From contig SCKJ01000006.1 of the NCBI GenBank assembly GCA_004124875.1, positions 1 through 64,000 of the forward strand: 64,000 nt of DNA, written 5' to 3'. The stretch is from Fidelibacterota bacterium. Lineage in GTDB: Bacteria > Fidelibacterota > Marinisomatia > SCGC-AAA003-L08 > TS1B11. Every line of letters begins with the position of its first letter. Within the stretch, counting starts at the first letter, position 1. A program made the translations under genes and the position numbers. Positions 31,901-40,811 of this stretch are shown here, in pieces. The notes under the pieces were generated by a model that was given only the letters and a program-made list of their open reading frames with translations, did not search any database and was not told the DNA's origin.

Positions 31901-33098
31901 GGGCGAGACGGTGGACTTCTGGGTAACGCCCCTTGGTTCGTTTACCCCCATCACCGATGCCGACTACCTGGCAGCCAATGGCGGCGCTAACTCAGATGGC
32001 AGCGTCACCGTGACTCTGGGGGTCGATGGCGCCTATACGCTCTCCTCAATCCCCACCGGTGATTATGATGTGAAAGTCCATAAAGACTTTCACCTGGATC
32101 AGCTATCATCGAATGTGGAAATCCGTCCCACCCTTGCTCAGACCCTGGACTTCAACGGTTCAGATTTGCTCCTGGCAGGCGACATTTCCGGCTATGATGA
32201 TGATGGCGACACTTCCACGGATCAGGTCCCGGACAACCAGATTGATGCCGCGGATGTCACCGCCGTCTCCAACGCTTTCGGCAGCAGCACCGGCGATCCC
32301 AACTTTTTCGCCCCCGCTGATCTCGATGGCGATGGAACCGTCTATATTCTCGACTACAACACCATCGTGGCTAACTTGAACACCAACGGAGAAGGCCCGG
32401 TTTACAAGGTTCGCAGCGGCGAGAATGAGTCGGTTGTTAACCTGTTGGCCATCAGCCGGAACGGCGACGAATACTCGTTTGCCATCGAGCTGAGCAACCT
32501 CACCAGCCTGCATGCTTATGCCGCTGAAATGAACATCAATCCCCAGCATTGGGAACTGGTCTCCTTCAGCGATGGCATGGGCAGCTTTGGCCGGACCGAG
32601 GCTCTTCAAATGGCTTCCGGTTACGACTGGACCTTTGCCAGCGCCGTGGTCGGACGTGGTGGCGACATCCGCAGCAAGACCATCAGCATGATGTCTGTTA
32701 CCCTGCGTGCCCGCGTCGGTGATCCAGAGCCCATCTTCATCGAAGAGGTGACTCTGGTGGCAGGCAACGGTTCCGTCTCCATGGCTTTAGTGGCCGACCG
32801 GAGCAGAGGCATTCCGTCTGAGTACGTGCTCAGCCAGAACTATCCTAACCCGTTCAACCCCTCGACGACGATCAACTTCAGCCTGCCCGAATCCGGCCAG
32901 GTGAAGCTGGCGGTGTACAACCTGCTGGGCCAGGAAGTGCGTCAACTCGTCTCGGGTGACCTGAGCGCCGGTAATTACCGCGCGATCTGGAGCGGCATGG
33001 ACAACACGGGCCGGAAAGTCTCCTCTGGCTTATACTTCTACCGGCTGGTTGTTGACAACCGCGTTGTCGACACCCGCAAGATGGCCTTCCTGAAATAA
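28950..33098 (+). CDS. T9SS-exported protein with cohesin-like and dockerin-like modules
   Basis: A protein of about 1,382 residues. The start is the ATG at 28950: AGAGG lies upstream and a good signal peptide follows (MKNLVKVNLITVALVMMSSM). A GTG further upstream would only add a non-secretory N-terminus. The first 800 residues are Thr/Asp-rich beta domains with no clear family. About 813-967 reads like a cohesin fold (YLSIGDTVTVTVLARSAGAL, DVLSFQIVADS). Then come a CnaB-like domain (about 970-1065) and a dockerin-like pair of calcium loops (GDISGYDDDGDTSTDQVPDN, DLDGDGTVYILDY; about 1075-1147). The T9SS sorting domain starts NYPNPFNPSTTINFSLPE near 1290. It is probably cell-surface or secreted. 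A strong terminator follows. Confidence 0.88.
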   Translation: MKNLVKVNLITVALVMMSSMLLAQTVTVTPNQAPKGAYVNGSDGDHQWIQVIKYTVGTTWSGFGSATDIVITLPDSMTIADTDGDGDLNDEVTVREDGVATAGTKAVTSTQIVMNISAGNASGDIIWWIIPVTTASGASGSQNWTIALATGQGETTTSFTPSVTYTDTLTVATFDPVYVGNNDATPTTEGLIFPAVANNVVTVTGALLLEDGAGTAELDNTPAGIAWYGTAVNATDNDGEVTTTLWASQTQNLTRVNSTNAHQPITTTVTVATGDDGAKTVGATGATVPTYLFDATLLDENFWYFYITSSASGDWAIATSDSINIQHWPTFDATNTNSGGGFDFDVDGVYTDGASGDNVATLTLESGGTLGKDGLLVSGGNNLDNIDIFWVYNDVDDDASLEIFRSTDDALTITDLVISGTEPNETVDSIGTNSVKITSSSISEASSTTKFNYDIFTDVNTFETAGTFFIYLVVNDGKNQNVHQVQRTAGAGSTTLFVKHFPFFRFDDIYPTNPGVVDSGTDDFYVISWGSDINGDLDADDNATITFYYSLTDLATTLGADGTDVIDPAADEATNFVANNILITTTTEDPDGLADNRFMWKFSDISPALTAATNHFIIAHIQGGTDELLVQYAVPLGPDATPDTDRPFQPAHSEYFRAETPLEGETLILDGQDEFEFRWTGFDRDDAAGDLVQMFIVPAGADVAAILSANTWAGLDADATGDLAAVADWYFINGINGGSESPTATGGATIADGKFTLDVSDLTTDMDGTTVNPSGFYDFWYVTTYTGTFTTEVPRQGPGVLRFTGSTAATTSFSLVPNVAYLSIGDTVTVTVLARSAGALNVDLMTVEIDVPGTFFSVVDQGSGAPFINENVNFIGTQLVNKQSTSGGVISLSYAERDASPSEDLNAADLDVLSFQIVADSAASGTELLDQLIEFVSSGTRVTGIVDANGNQEVLTLASPAATFQAAPPGGLKGEVALEILDDEGETVDFWVTPLGSFTPITDADYLAANGGANSDGSVTVTLGVDGAYTLSSIPTGDYDVKVHKDFHLDQLSSNVEIRPTLAQTLDFNGSDLLLAGDISGYDDDGDTSTDQVPDNQIDAADVTAVSNAFGSSTGDPNFFAPADLDGDGTVYILDYNTIVANLNTNGEGPVYKVRSGENESVVNLLAISRNGDEYSFAIELSNLTSLHAYAAEMNINPQHWELVSFSDGMGSFGRTEALQMASGYDWTFASAVVGRGGDIRSKTISMMSVTLRARVGDPEPIFIEEVTLVAGNGSVSMALVADRSRGIPSEYVLSQNYPNPFNPSTTINFSLPESGQVKLAVYNLLGQEVRQLVSGDLSAGNYRAIWSGMDNTGRKVSSGLYFYRLVVDNRVVDTRKMAFLK

Positions 33099-33165
33099 GG
33101 AAAGCTGTCCAGCCCCCGGCTACAACCGGTGTGCTAACGGTAGCATGATAGACTAGCAGTAACAG

Positions 33166-33205
33166 AAACGGCCCTGAGCGCAGCATTGCCTCAGGGCCGT
33201 TTCTT
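33166..33205 (+). terminator. Intrinsic terminator after the cohesin-like T9SS gene
   Basis: AAACGGCCCTGAG (33166-33178) pairs perfectly with CTCAGGGCCGTTT (33190-33202) around an 11-base loop, followed by CTT. This 13-bp stem lies 67 bases past the stop codon and separates this gene from the next T9SS gene. Confidence 0.9.
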
Positions 33206-33368
33206 AATCTGCTGCCAACTGATTGTTGAAACAGCACTAAATAGAAGGAAAAGAACGCTTATCGACCATTGCTAACGGATTTTGTACGGGACCAGTTGTG
33301 CATTTTTTATTATAAAGTGAGGAAACGCACGTGAGATTGGCCCGAAAATTGCATAATTTGGGATTAGC

Positions 33369-36300
33369 ATGAATCAGCAGCGTTTCATTCGCGCGATTAG
33401 CCTCACCGGACCCCTGGGGGTCCTTTTGTCGTTCTCTGCGGTGGCAGTTCCACTCATGGGCCAACAGACCGGCGGTATGCCCCTACAGATCAGCGGCGGA
33501 ACAATCAAGTTGATTCCCCAGGGAACGCCCCCTTTTGTCCTGGGAGATACCGTTCAAATCGATGTCAATGTGGACCTGCGCACCAACAAAACTACCGGTG
33601 TGTCCCTCTATATCACACTGGATGAGAATGTGTTCGAGCCTGTGCTGGACGAAGACGGCTATCCATTTATAGATGGCCCCTTGCTGGGCCCGGGCGGCTC
33701 AGGGTCGGGCAGTCTGCATGGCGATTCCCTCGCACTGGGAGCCGATTCTAACAACATTCCCGGATGGCAGCTCGACTATTTCCGCAACACCCAGGTCCAA
33801 CCCCGCATCACGGTTAGCGGAAAGGGACTGGTGGCTTCATTTTTTGTCAAGATCATAAATCTGCCTGTGGCTGACCCCATTCTACAGTTCGATTCTAATA
33901 ACTTTCAGATACGCAAGACCGGATATCATACCTACAATCCTCCGGCTGACGTGGGCAGCTTTTGGAAATTCGCCAACCACCCCGCGCCAGACACATTAAC
34001 CCTGGCCGGTATCGCCATTCGTCCGCCCATTCCCGATACCGTGATCGTGCCCGGCTCCACCCTCGACCTGTATATGGGCGACCATTTTACCAGCAACGTC
34101 ATTGACAGCACCCAGGCCATTTGGAGCGGCACCCGGTTGGCCCCGGGCACCATGCCGGGCGGGGCGAACTTCAGCGTCTTGCCGGCCAACGGTCCCACCA
34201 CCCGGCTCACGTTCAGCACGGACTCAACCAACCATTTCGTACTGGTGGCCGACGTGGCTGTCCAAGGGACCGATACGTCCGGCAACTTATTTCAGGATAA
34301 CCAGGTTGTGACCATCACTGTGAATCATGTCCCGGTGTTCGGCCCGAACCTGCTCGCCAACTACGCTTTCGATGAGGACTCCCGGTACCGGGCGCTGGGC
34401 AACGGCGGCGGGACCGGCGGCCTGTTTACCGACAAGGACGACTTCGGCGCCAATATCATGGCCACCGTGGAGCCGGATAATCTGGTGCATGTCTCTTACG
34501 ATGCTGCCACCGATTCCATCTTCTTCTTCGCCGACACCAACCGCTTCGGCAGCGAATCGGTCCGGCTTACCATTACCGATGGCCTCGGTTTTTCCGTCGA
34601 CACACTGCTGCAGTTCACTGTCAATCCGGTGAACGATGCCCCAACGATTAACCTCGACAATTTTGCCGGCGGTCCCCGCGATACCCTCATCACCCATCGC
34701 AGCGTTACCGACACTGTCGACCTGACCCTGTATACGACCGATATCGATGACAATGTGTTGGTTTATACGCACAATGATCCCAGTTCCACCGACCTGACCC
34801 CGATCATCTCCGGAACCGGTCTGATGCTGGTGGCCGTGAATTCCAGTGCGATATTTGCCGACTATTCCCTCATCATCACTGTTACCGACACCGCCGGAGC
34901 GTTTGCCAGCGACACACTGGTGGTTTCGATCCGCTCGTGGCCGCCGGTTATCGACGCAACGATCACGGACATTGTGATTGTCGCCGGGAACCCGGACACC
35001 GTCTCCCTCTCGCCCCTGGTGACCGATATCGATACCGATGATTCGGTGATGAGTTGGAGCTTCGAGGTGCGCGACTTCCTGCTCGACACCCTCGATACCC
35101 AGGTGGACGTCAGCAACTACGACTCCCTTACGCAGACACTGGAAATTGTAACGCAGCCCGGTTACAGCGCACTGGACCGGCTTATTTTCTATGTGCAGGA
35201 TGATGACGGTAACCGCGATACCTCATTTGCCCGGTTGGCCATTTTCAGCACCCTGAATCCGGCTATCTTCCCCTTCCCCATTGATACCGTGATTATGGAC
35301 CGGCAGACCACAGTCCTGGATCTGGACGATTTCGTTATAGATCCACACTTTTCCCCCGACACGTTGACCTGGACTTACACCGGCGGCGACAGTCTGGCTG
35401 GCATCACGGTGGGATTCACCGACCATATTCTGACGGTTTCCACCAACGCCACTTTTTTTGGTTGGGACACCATCACTTTCGTCGTAACCAACCCGGACTC
35501 CCTGACGGACACCTCCGCCCTCGTTCTGCGCGTCCTGCCGGAGTTTGACGGCCCGCCCACCTGGGATGCCTTTGAAGCGTACGAGGTGGTCTTTCCGGAC
35601 ACGACCGGCATCGGCCTCCTAACCGACTTTGCCGTTGACGATTTTACGGCGGTGGAGGACTTGATTTATGGCGTCTTTCCCAATCCCGATGTCTCCAAAC
35701 CGCTGGACATCGTCATCGACTCCACGACTTGGGATATCAAGCTGGTCGCGACCTCACCGGAGGAATTTTTGACATGGGTCGTCTTTACCGCGCAGGATGT
35801 GGCCGGGCAACTCACCGTATCGGATACCGTCTGGATATCGGTACGGGATTCCTATTCGCCCGTTTGGGACAACATCAACAATGTGCTGCTGGGTCTGACC
35901 GAAACAAAGACCGATACCCTCAGCCGCTACCTCACCGACCGTGACACGCCACTCAGCAGCATGACCGTTACCGTCTCTGCCAACCGGACGGATGTTGTGG
36001 TGACCTACGACCCGGCCACCACCATCATCACTTACCGTTCCAAAGACATCGAGACGACGGTGGATGTCACCTACACCGCGGTGGACGACAGCAACAATGT
36101 AGCGGTGACCAGCAACACCATTTTTGTGCGGATTCCCGCTGATGACACCCCCCCGGAGGCGCTCACCACCTACTATTTCCATCCAGTGCAGATAAAACGG
36201 ATCGAATATCTCCTCATCGCTGACAGTACGGCATCCGGACTCAGTAGCATCTACATTTTTAATGACCGCCAGCGGCCGCTTAGCCTGATAAAGGAAGATA

Positions 36301-37085
36301 CTCTGGGCGCGACTTTTACGTGGTATGGCCAGGACAAAATGGAACTGCCGGGAATCTACGAGCTAATCTCCGAAGTAAATGATCTGCGCAACAATGTGCG
36401 ACGGATGAGCTTAACCCTGTCGATCGATTTTTCAAAAAAGATAGGCGGGCAGATCACCAGCGCCAACGGCGATCTGTCGGTCAGCTATCCGGCAACTTCC
36501 ATCCCCGAAGGACACCTCATCATCATCAGCAATGCCCACACTTCCAGGGGCGGCAGCAGCCTCGGCGCCGAGCCCGGCGAAATCGAGTATAGTCTCGATA
36601 CCAACCTCCCGGAGGACCTCTTGATGACGGTGCGCTACCGCCGGCAGGGCCACGACGGCTTCTATGCTTTCTACGATGTGACCGACGGCGCCCGTGAGAG
36701 AATCCCGACCTACAAGACCGGATTTGACACTTACGAGGCATACGTCAGCACTGGCAAAACGATTACCTTCGATGAGTCGCCGGTCAAGGCGGGTGACGCC
36801 CTCCCATCGACGGCCCGGCTGTGGACTCATCCGAACCCATTCAACGCCACATTGCAGATGAGTTTTATGCTGCGCCTGCCTGACCGCGGCCAGATAAAAA
36901 TCTATAATCTCCTGGGTCAGGAAATCTTCTCGACGAAGCGCAAAGACTACGCTCCCGGTATTCACTCCCTCGCCTGGCACGGCCGCGACCAGTACGGGCG
37001 GCAAGTGGCTTCAGGCATCTATTTTGTTCAACTGACGACGGACCGTGGACTCTCCCAGTTGCGAAAGGTGACACTACTCAAATGA
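33369..37085 (+). CDS. T9SS-exported protein with cadherin-like domains
   Basis: A 1,238-residue protein with a signal peptide (about 1-31). A cohesin-like N-terminal domain (VLGDTVQIDVNVDLRTNKTT, then GLVASFFVKI; about 40-190) is followed by a string of cadherin-like/tandem-95 Ig folds (DEDSR, VNPVNDAPTI, VVTNPDSLTD). Near 1150 a T9SS sorting domain begins (WTHPNPFNATLQMSFML, IYNLLGQEIFS, SGIYFVQLTTDRG). Its stop overlaps the start of the TPR lipoprotein (ATGA), and the propeller lipoprotein follows 13 bases later, so the three probably act together at the cell surface. The ligand and role are unknown. Confidence 0.88.
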   Translation: MNQQRFIRAISLTGPLGVLLSFSAVAVPLMGQQTGGMPLQISGGTIKLIPQGTPPFVLGDTVQIDVNVDLRTNKTTGVSLYITLDENVFEPVLDEDGYPFIDGPLLGPGGSGSGSLHGDSLALGADSNNIPGWQLDYFRNTQVQPRITVSGKGLVASFFVKIINLPVADPILQFDSNNFQIRKTGYHTYNPPADVGSFWKFANHPAPDTLTLAGIAIRPPIPDTVIVPGSTLDLYMGDHFTSNVIDSTQAIWSGTRLAPGTMPGGANFSVLPANGPTTRLTFSTDSTNHFVLVADVAVQGTDTSGNLFQDNQVVTITVNHVPVFGPNLLANYAFDEDSRYRALGNGGGTGGLFTDKDDFGANIMATVEPDNLVHVSYDAATDSIFFFADTNRFGSESVRLTITDGLGFSVDTLLQFTVNPVNDAPTINLDNFAGGPRDTLITHRSVTDTVDLTLYTTDIDDNVLVYTHNDPSSTDLTPIISGTGLMLVAVNSSAIFADYSLIITVTDTAGAFASDTLVVSIRSWPPVIDATITDIVIVAGNPDTVSLSPLVTDIDTDDSVMSWSFEVRDFLLDTLDTQVDVSNYDSLTQTLEIVTQPGYSALDRLIFYVQDDDGNRDTSFARLAIFSTLNPAIFPFPIDTVIMDRQTTVLDLDDFVIDPHFSPDTLTWTYTGGDSLAGITVGFTDHILTVSTNATFFGWDTITFVVTNPDSLTDTSALVLRVLPEFDGPPTWDAFEAYEVVFPDTTGIGLLTDFAVDDFTAVEDLIYGVFPNPDVSKPLDIVIDSTTWDIKLVATSPEEFLTWVVFTAQDVAGQLTVSDTVWISVRDSYSPVWDNINNVLLGLTETKTDTLSRYLTDRDTPLSSMTVTVSANRTDVVVTYDPATTIITYRSKDIETTVDVTYTAVDDSNNVAVTSNTIFVRIPADDTPPEALTTYYFHPVQIKRIEYLLIADSTASGLSSIYIFNDRQRPLSLIKEDTLGATFTWYGQDKMELPGIYELISEVNDLRNNVRRMSLTLSIDFSKKIGGQITSANGDLSVSYPATSIPEGHLIIISNAHTSRGGSSLGAEPGEIEYSLDTNLPEDLLMTVRYRRQGHDGFYAFYDVTDGARERIPTYKTGFDTYEAYVSTGKTITFDESPVKAGDALPSTARLWTHPNPFNATLQMSFMLRLPDRGQIKIYNLLGQEIFSTKRKDYAPGIHSLAWHGRDQYGRQVASGIYFVQLTTDRGLSQLRKVTLLK

Positions 37086-37732
37086 AACAGCGCAATGCAA
37101 TCATCTTAATACTGGCCTTGGCCCTGTTGGCAGGCTGCGGGAAAAAAGGGCCTACCAAGCCGGAGAGAATCAAGGCCTACAATAAGAGTGGCTGGAGCGC
37201 CGTCGAAAACGGCAACTTCGCTGCCGCACTGCAAGAATTCCTCGACGCGCTGGAGTTGGACGACACCCATCTTGAGGCTCGCCTCGGAGCCGGTTGGTCA
37301 ATTATCCTGCTGGATGACAGAGATTTGCAGATAGCCGTTGACTATCTCGACTCAACTGTGACTGCCAGTAGCCAGTGGCAACTGGACGCCTGGGCCGGTC
37401 TGGCCACGGTGGCTCTGACTGACCGCCGATACGCCGCAGCGGACAGCTTTGCAACCCTCACGCTGGCCGGGGACAACAGCTATGTCTTTGTGTACATGGA
37501 AACCATCAATTGGCGGGACATCCAGCTGATCCAGGGCCAGGCCCGTTTCGGGCTGGGCCAGTATGCATCCTCATGGCTCGCTGTCGAACCGCTGACGGTC
37601 GACACCCCGTACGCGAACGTCTCGATTACTGATGCCACCACATGGGTCAACGGACTGACAACCTACAGCTATTTCGAGGAGATACTGGCCATTGTCATTA
37701 CCCATTTATCCGAACTGTTTCGGGGAACCTGA
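37082..37732 (+). CDS. TPR-repeat lipoprotein
   Basis: A 216-residue lipoprotein. MKQRNAIILILALALLAGCG has a clear lipobox (LAGC, Cys 19). Residues about 30-130 contain two to three tetratricopeptide repeats (AYNKSGWSAVENGNFAAALQ, EFLDALELDDTHLEARLGAG). TPR proteins bind other proteins. Translational coupling to the T9SS protein upstream suggests that it is the intended partner. The C-terminal part (about 145-216) has no clear repeat. Confidence 0.8.
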   Translation: MKQRNAIILILALALLAGCGKKGPTKPERIKAYNKSGWSAVENGNFAAALQEFLDALELDDTHLEARLGAGWSIILLDDRDLQIAVDYLDSTVTASSQWQLDAWAGLATVALTDRRYAAADSFATLTLAGDNSYVFVYMETINWRDIQLIQGQARFGLGQYASSWLAVEPLTVDTPYANVSITDATTWVNGLTTYSYFEEILAIVITHLSELFRGT

Positions 37733-37745
37733 GAGTTAAGAGATC

Positions 37746-39347
37746 ATGCATTTCCTCAATCTAAAATTTTATCGTAGCCATCGAGGCCGCGCTCTAGCGT
37801 TTGCGGCGTTGGCCGCTGCCGTCATGGGCTCAGCCTGCGATCTGGTCAACAACCCGCCTCTCATCAGTATTGTTCCTGAGGATGAATTTCCCCTTACCGG
37901 GTCGCGCCAGACACTTGTCGCTGTAGTTGAGGATATTGATGAAGATCCGGTGCGGGTATCCTGGTCCGTGACTGGCGGAACTCTCTCCAAAAATACCGGG
38001 GACGAAGTGCAATGGACAGCGCCACTGGATCGAGGTCCGGTGACCGTGCGCGCCGTAGCCGATGATCGCAGGGGGGGCATAGACTCCGCCTCTGTTCTCC
38101 TGGAGGTGATTAACGATGCGCCCCTGATTATCGATTTCAGCAGCAGCGCCAACTTCGTTTTACTGGGCAATGATGTGGAGTTGACCGTCACAGCCATTGA
38201 CGCCAACGATGAGGAGATGGAGTATTCCTTCTTCTCCTCCCCAGCCGGAGTAGGCACATTTTCTGAATCGACCGAACCGTTCAAGAATATTTGGACCGCG
38301 CCCACCGTGGAAGAGACACCATTTGCCCGTAGTTTTGACCTCGTAACCAAAGTTCAGGACGTCAAAGGGTTTTTCTCGACCGACACAATATCCATCCTCG
38401 TCTTCTCTGAGTATGGCACGGTCTGGATCGCCGACAGCCGCCACGCGAGAGTCAGCAAATACAGTGACAGGGGCGATTTTATTCTCAACTCCACGCACGC
38501 TTTCGTCAAACCGGTGGCAGTGGCCAATAACACATTCATCGATTATGGCGTTTACGTGGCCGACGCAGGCACTGGGGAAGTTGTAAAAATTACTGCCTCG
38601 GGAGAAAAGGAATTCATCTATCGCAATATACCCAACATTTCCGATATGGACCTGCACCGCGATTCGGGGATGTTGTGGATCCTCAGCCATGGGGACAGCG
38701 CCCTCATCGTCATCAATACTTTCACCAAAATCGTCGTTAAAAAGGTGTACGGCTTTTATCAGCCTGATATCATTACCATCAATCAGAGCAGTGGCGACGT
38801 ATGGATTGCGGATGGTGGCATGAGCGTCGTCTTCCAGTTCAATTCCAAGTTGACTGCATCGCTACCGGATACCGTTACGTCCCTGAACACCACCCAGTTT
38901 GGCGGACAGTTGGATACGCCCATCAACATTGCAGTGCTTGACCGCATACCGCTCGACGCGGTGGTTTATATCGCAGACAAACGTGACTCGGATGGGGAAA
39001 TCGAGCAACTGGTTTATAACGGCAGCAAATACCAATTCGGCGCCACCATCAGCGGTTTTGACCGGCCCACCTTGCTGGCCTCCACCGTAGATGGACGGGT
39101 CTGGGTGGCCAACTCCTCCGGCGTTGTCTCCTTTTTTACTGCCTCCACCAACGGCAGCGACCGCATCACTACCATCGGTTATGATTTCAAGAATCCGCAG
39201 ACCATGACCGCCGATCCTATCACCGGCGAAGTGTGGATCGGCGATAACGGCAGCAACGAAGTGATTAAAATGGTAGCCCCCGCTGATTCCGCCGATGTCA
39301 TCATCAGCGGCTTTGGCTTTGTGGAGGACCTGGTCATCAATAAATAG
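37746..39347 (+). CDS. Beta-propeller lipoprotein with Ig-like N-terminus
   Basis: A 533-residue protein. The N-terminal hydrophobic stretch (ALAFAALAAAVMGSAC) ends in a lipobox-like GSAC, so it is probably lipid-anchored, though the n-region is long. About 40-215 are two Ig/PKD-like domains (VEDIDEDPVRVSWSVTGGTL). About 220-533 is a NHL/SMP-30-like propeller with repeated blades of the form GTVWIADSRHARVSKYSDRG, GVYVADAGTGEVVKI, GDVWIADGGMSVVFQF, GEVWIGDNGSNEVIKM. Such propellers usually bind proteins or sugars. It is the third gene of the T9SS-lipoprotein operon. Confidence 0.8.
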   Translation: MHFLNLKFYRSHRGRALAFAALAAAVMGSACDLVNNPPLISIVPEDEFPLTGSRQTLVAVVEDIDEDPVRVSWSVTGGTLSKNTGDEVQWTAPLDRGPVTVRAVADDRRGGIDSASVLLEVINDAPLIIDFSSSANFVLLGNDVELTVTAIDANDEEMEYSFFSSPAGVGTFSESTEPFKNIWTAPTVEETPFARSFDLVTKVQDVKGFFSTDTISILVFSEYGTVWIADSRHARVSKYSDRGDFILNSTHAFVKPVAVANNTFIDYGVYVADAGTGEVVKITASGEKEFIYRNIPNISDMDLHRDSGMLWILSHGDSALIVINTFTKIVVKKVYGFYQPDIITINQSSGDVWIADGGMSVVFQFNSKLTASLPDTVTSLNTTQFGGQLDTPINIAVLDRIPLDAVVYIADKRDSDGEIEQLVYNGSKYQFGATISGFDRPTLLASTVDGRVWVANSSGVVSFFTASTNGSDRITTIGYDFKNPQTMTADPITGEVWIGDNGSNEVIKMVAPADSADVIISGFGFVEDLVINK

Positions 39348-39411
39348 GGCGCGCGGCCGTCCTGTCGCTTCCATAGCCGTTGGCAAGAACCTGCTGCAAC
39401 CGGTAGATTCC

Positions 39412-40218
39412 ATGCCGGTGAGAGTCCCCTTCTACAACCGCATAGCCGCTGAAATAAGCGCCAAAGGCTCATCCCTTTGCCTCGGTCTCGACTTGGACCA
39501 GCGGAGATCCTCACCCCTGCATGGGTCGTCCTTTACCGGGCTGCGCGACGCTTCCCTGGCCATTGTCGACGCCACCGCTGACCTGGTGTGGGGGTACAAA
39601 TTAAACTTCGCCTTTTTCGAGCAGCACGGCGCCCAAGGGTACCGCTGGCTGGAAGAACTGCGCGCGGCCATCGGCAGCCGGGCCGTGGTTATCGGCGATG
39701 GCAAACGGGGCGACATTGGCAGCTCAGCGCAGCGCTACGCCGATGCACTGCTGGGCAATCTCGACCTTGACGCGGTCACCGTCTCCCCTTATATGGGCCA
39801 CGACAGCATTGAGCCGTTCACGGCTGATCCCACACGCGGGGCATTTATCCTCTGCCTCACTTCAAATCCCGGGTCCGGCGATTTCCAGCAGCAACCGCTC
39901 CATGACCCCCTCTATATGCGCGTTGCCAGGTGGGCTCAAAAGCATAACACCCATGCCAATATGGGTCTGGTGGTGGGGGCCACCCAGGCCGCTGACATGG
40001 CTTCTATCCGCGAGACGGCCCCGGCACTGCCGTTCCTGGTCCCCGGCATTGGGATTCAGGGGGGTGATATCAAGGCCGCCATGGGCGCCGACCGGCCCGA
40101 AGCGCCCATCATAGCCACCGTGGCGCGCAGCATCCTGTATCACGGCGGCGGAACGCTTGATGACATTCGCCGGGCCATCACAACCTTCAACCGCGCTATA
40201 GGGGATGCTCGCTCGTGA
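39412..40218 (+). CDS. pyrF: Orotidine 5'-phosphate decarboxylase, group 2
   Basis: A 268-residue decarboxylase of the longer group 2 type. SLCLGLDLDQRR is the first conserved strand. VIGDGKRGDIGSSAQRYA holds the catalytic Lys-Asp array (DxKxxDI). VTVSPYMGHDSIEPF and LVPGIGIQGGDIKA are the later phosphate-binding strands. It makes UMP from OMP. The start is taken at the ATG at 39412; no strong ribosome site distinguishes it from the GTG six bases later. Its stop overlaps the pyrE start (GTGA), so the last two steps of UMP synthesis are coupled. Confidence 0.93.
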   Translation: MPVRVPFYNRIAAEISAKGSSLCLGLDLDQRRSSPLHGSSFTGLRDASLAIVDATADLVWGYKLNFAFFEQHGAQGYRWLEELRAAIGSRAVVIGDGKRGDIGSSAQRYADALLGNLDLDAVTVSPYMGHDSIEPFTADPTRGAFILCLTSNPGSGDFQQQPLHDPLYMRVARWAQKHNTHANMGLVVGATQAADMASIRETAPALPFLVPGIGIQGGDIKAAMGADRPEAPIIATVARSILYHGGGTLDDIRRAITTFNRAIGDARS

Positions 40219-40793
40219 CGATAGATATTCTAAAAGTTTTCGAGGAGACCGGCGCGATGCTGCGCGGCCATTTCCTGCTGACATCAGGGCGTCACAGCGA
40301 CCGCTACATCGAAAAATTTCGTCTGCTGGAACAGCCCCGGGCGCTCGATGATACCGCCCGGGCCATGATTGGCAAGGCCGCCGGGAAGCAGGTCGACGTG
40401 GTTTTGGGCGCCGCCACAGGTGGCATTTTACTGGCCGGCGCGGTGTCTCGCCAGCTGGGCCGGAGAACCATGTTTACGGAAAGAATTGCAGGTCAGATGG
40501 CGCTGCGCCGTGGATTTCAGCTGCAGCCTGGCGAAAAAGTGCTCATCGTTGAAGACATCGTGTCAACGGGCGGATCAATTTCCGAGCTCGTTGACATTGT
40601 TCACCATGCCCGTGCGGAAGTGGCGTTGGCCGTCTGCCTCGTTGACCGCAGCGCCACAGGTCTCGATCTGGGCGTCCCCACAGCTGCTCTGCTGAGGTTG
40701 CCCATAGAGAGCTGGCTCCCGGCCGACTGTCCCCTTTGCGCGACAGGTGAGCCGATCACTGAGCGGGGTCGGACTGGAAAAGCTTCTTCCTGA
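40215..40793 (+). CDS. pyrE: Orotate phosphoribosyltransferase
   Basis: A 192-residue enzyme that joins orotate and PRPP. The PRPP-binding loop is KVLIVEDIVSTGGSISELV. The N-terminal FLLTSGRHSDRYIEKFRLLE is the orotate-binding hood, and the flexible loop TERIAGQMALRRGF is present. It begins at a GTG overlapping the pyrF stop. The C-terminus (residues 170-192) carries two Cys and a basic tail. The reaction product is used directly by the enzyme encoded upstream. Confidence 0.93.
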   Translation: MTIDILKVFEETGAMLRGHFLLTSGRHSDRYIEKFRLLEQPRALDDTARAMIGKAAGKQVDVVLGAATGGILLAGAVSRQLGRRTMFTERIAGQMALRRGFQLQPGEKVLIVEDIVSTGGSISELVDIVHHARAEVALAVCLVDRSATGLDLGVPTAALLRLPIESWLPADCPLCATGEPITERGRTGKASS

Positions 40794-40811
40794 GCTGCCA
40801 GACGACCCGCG

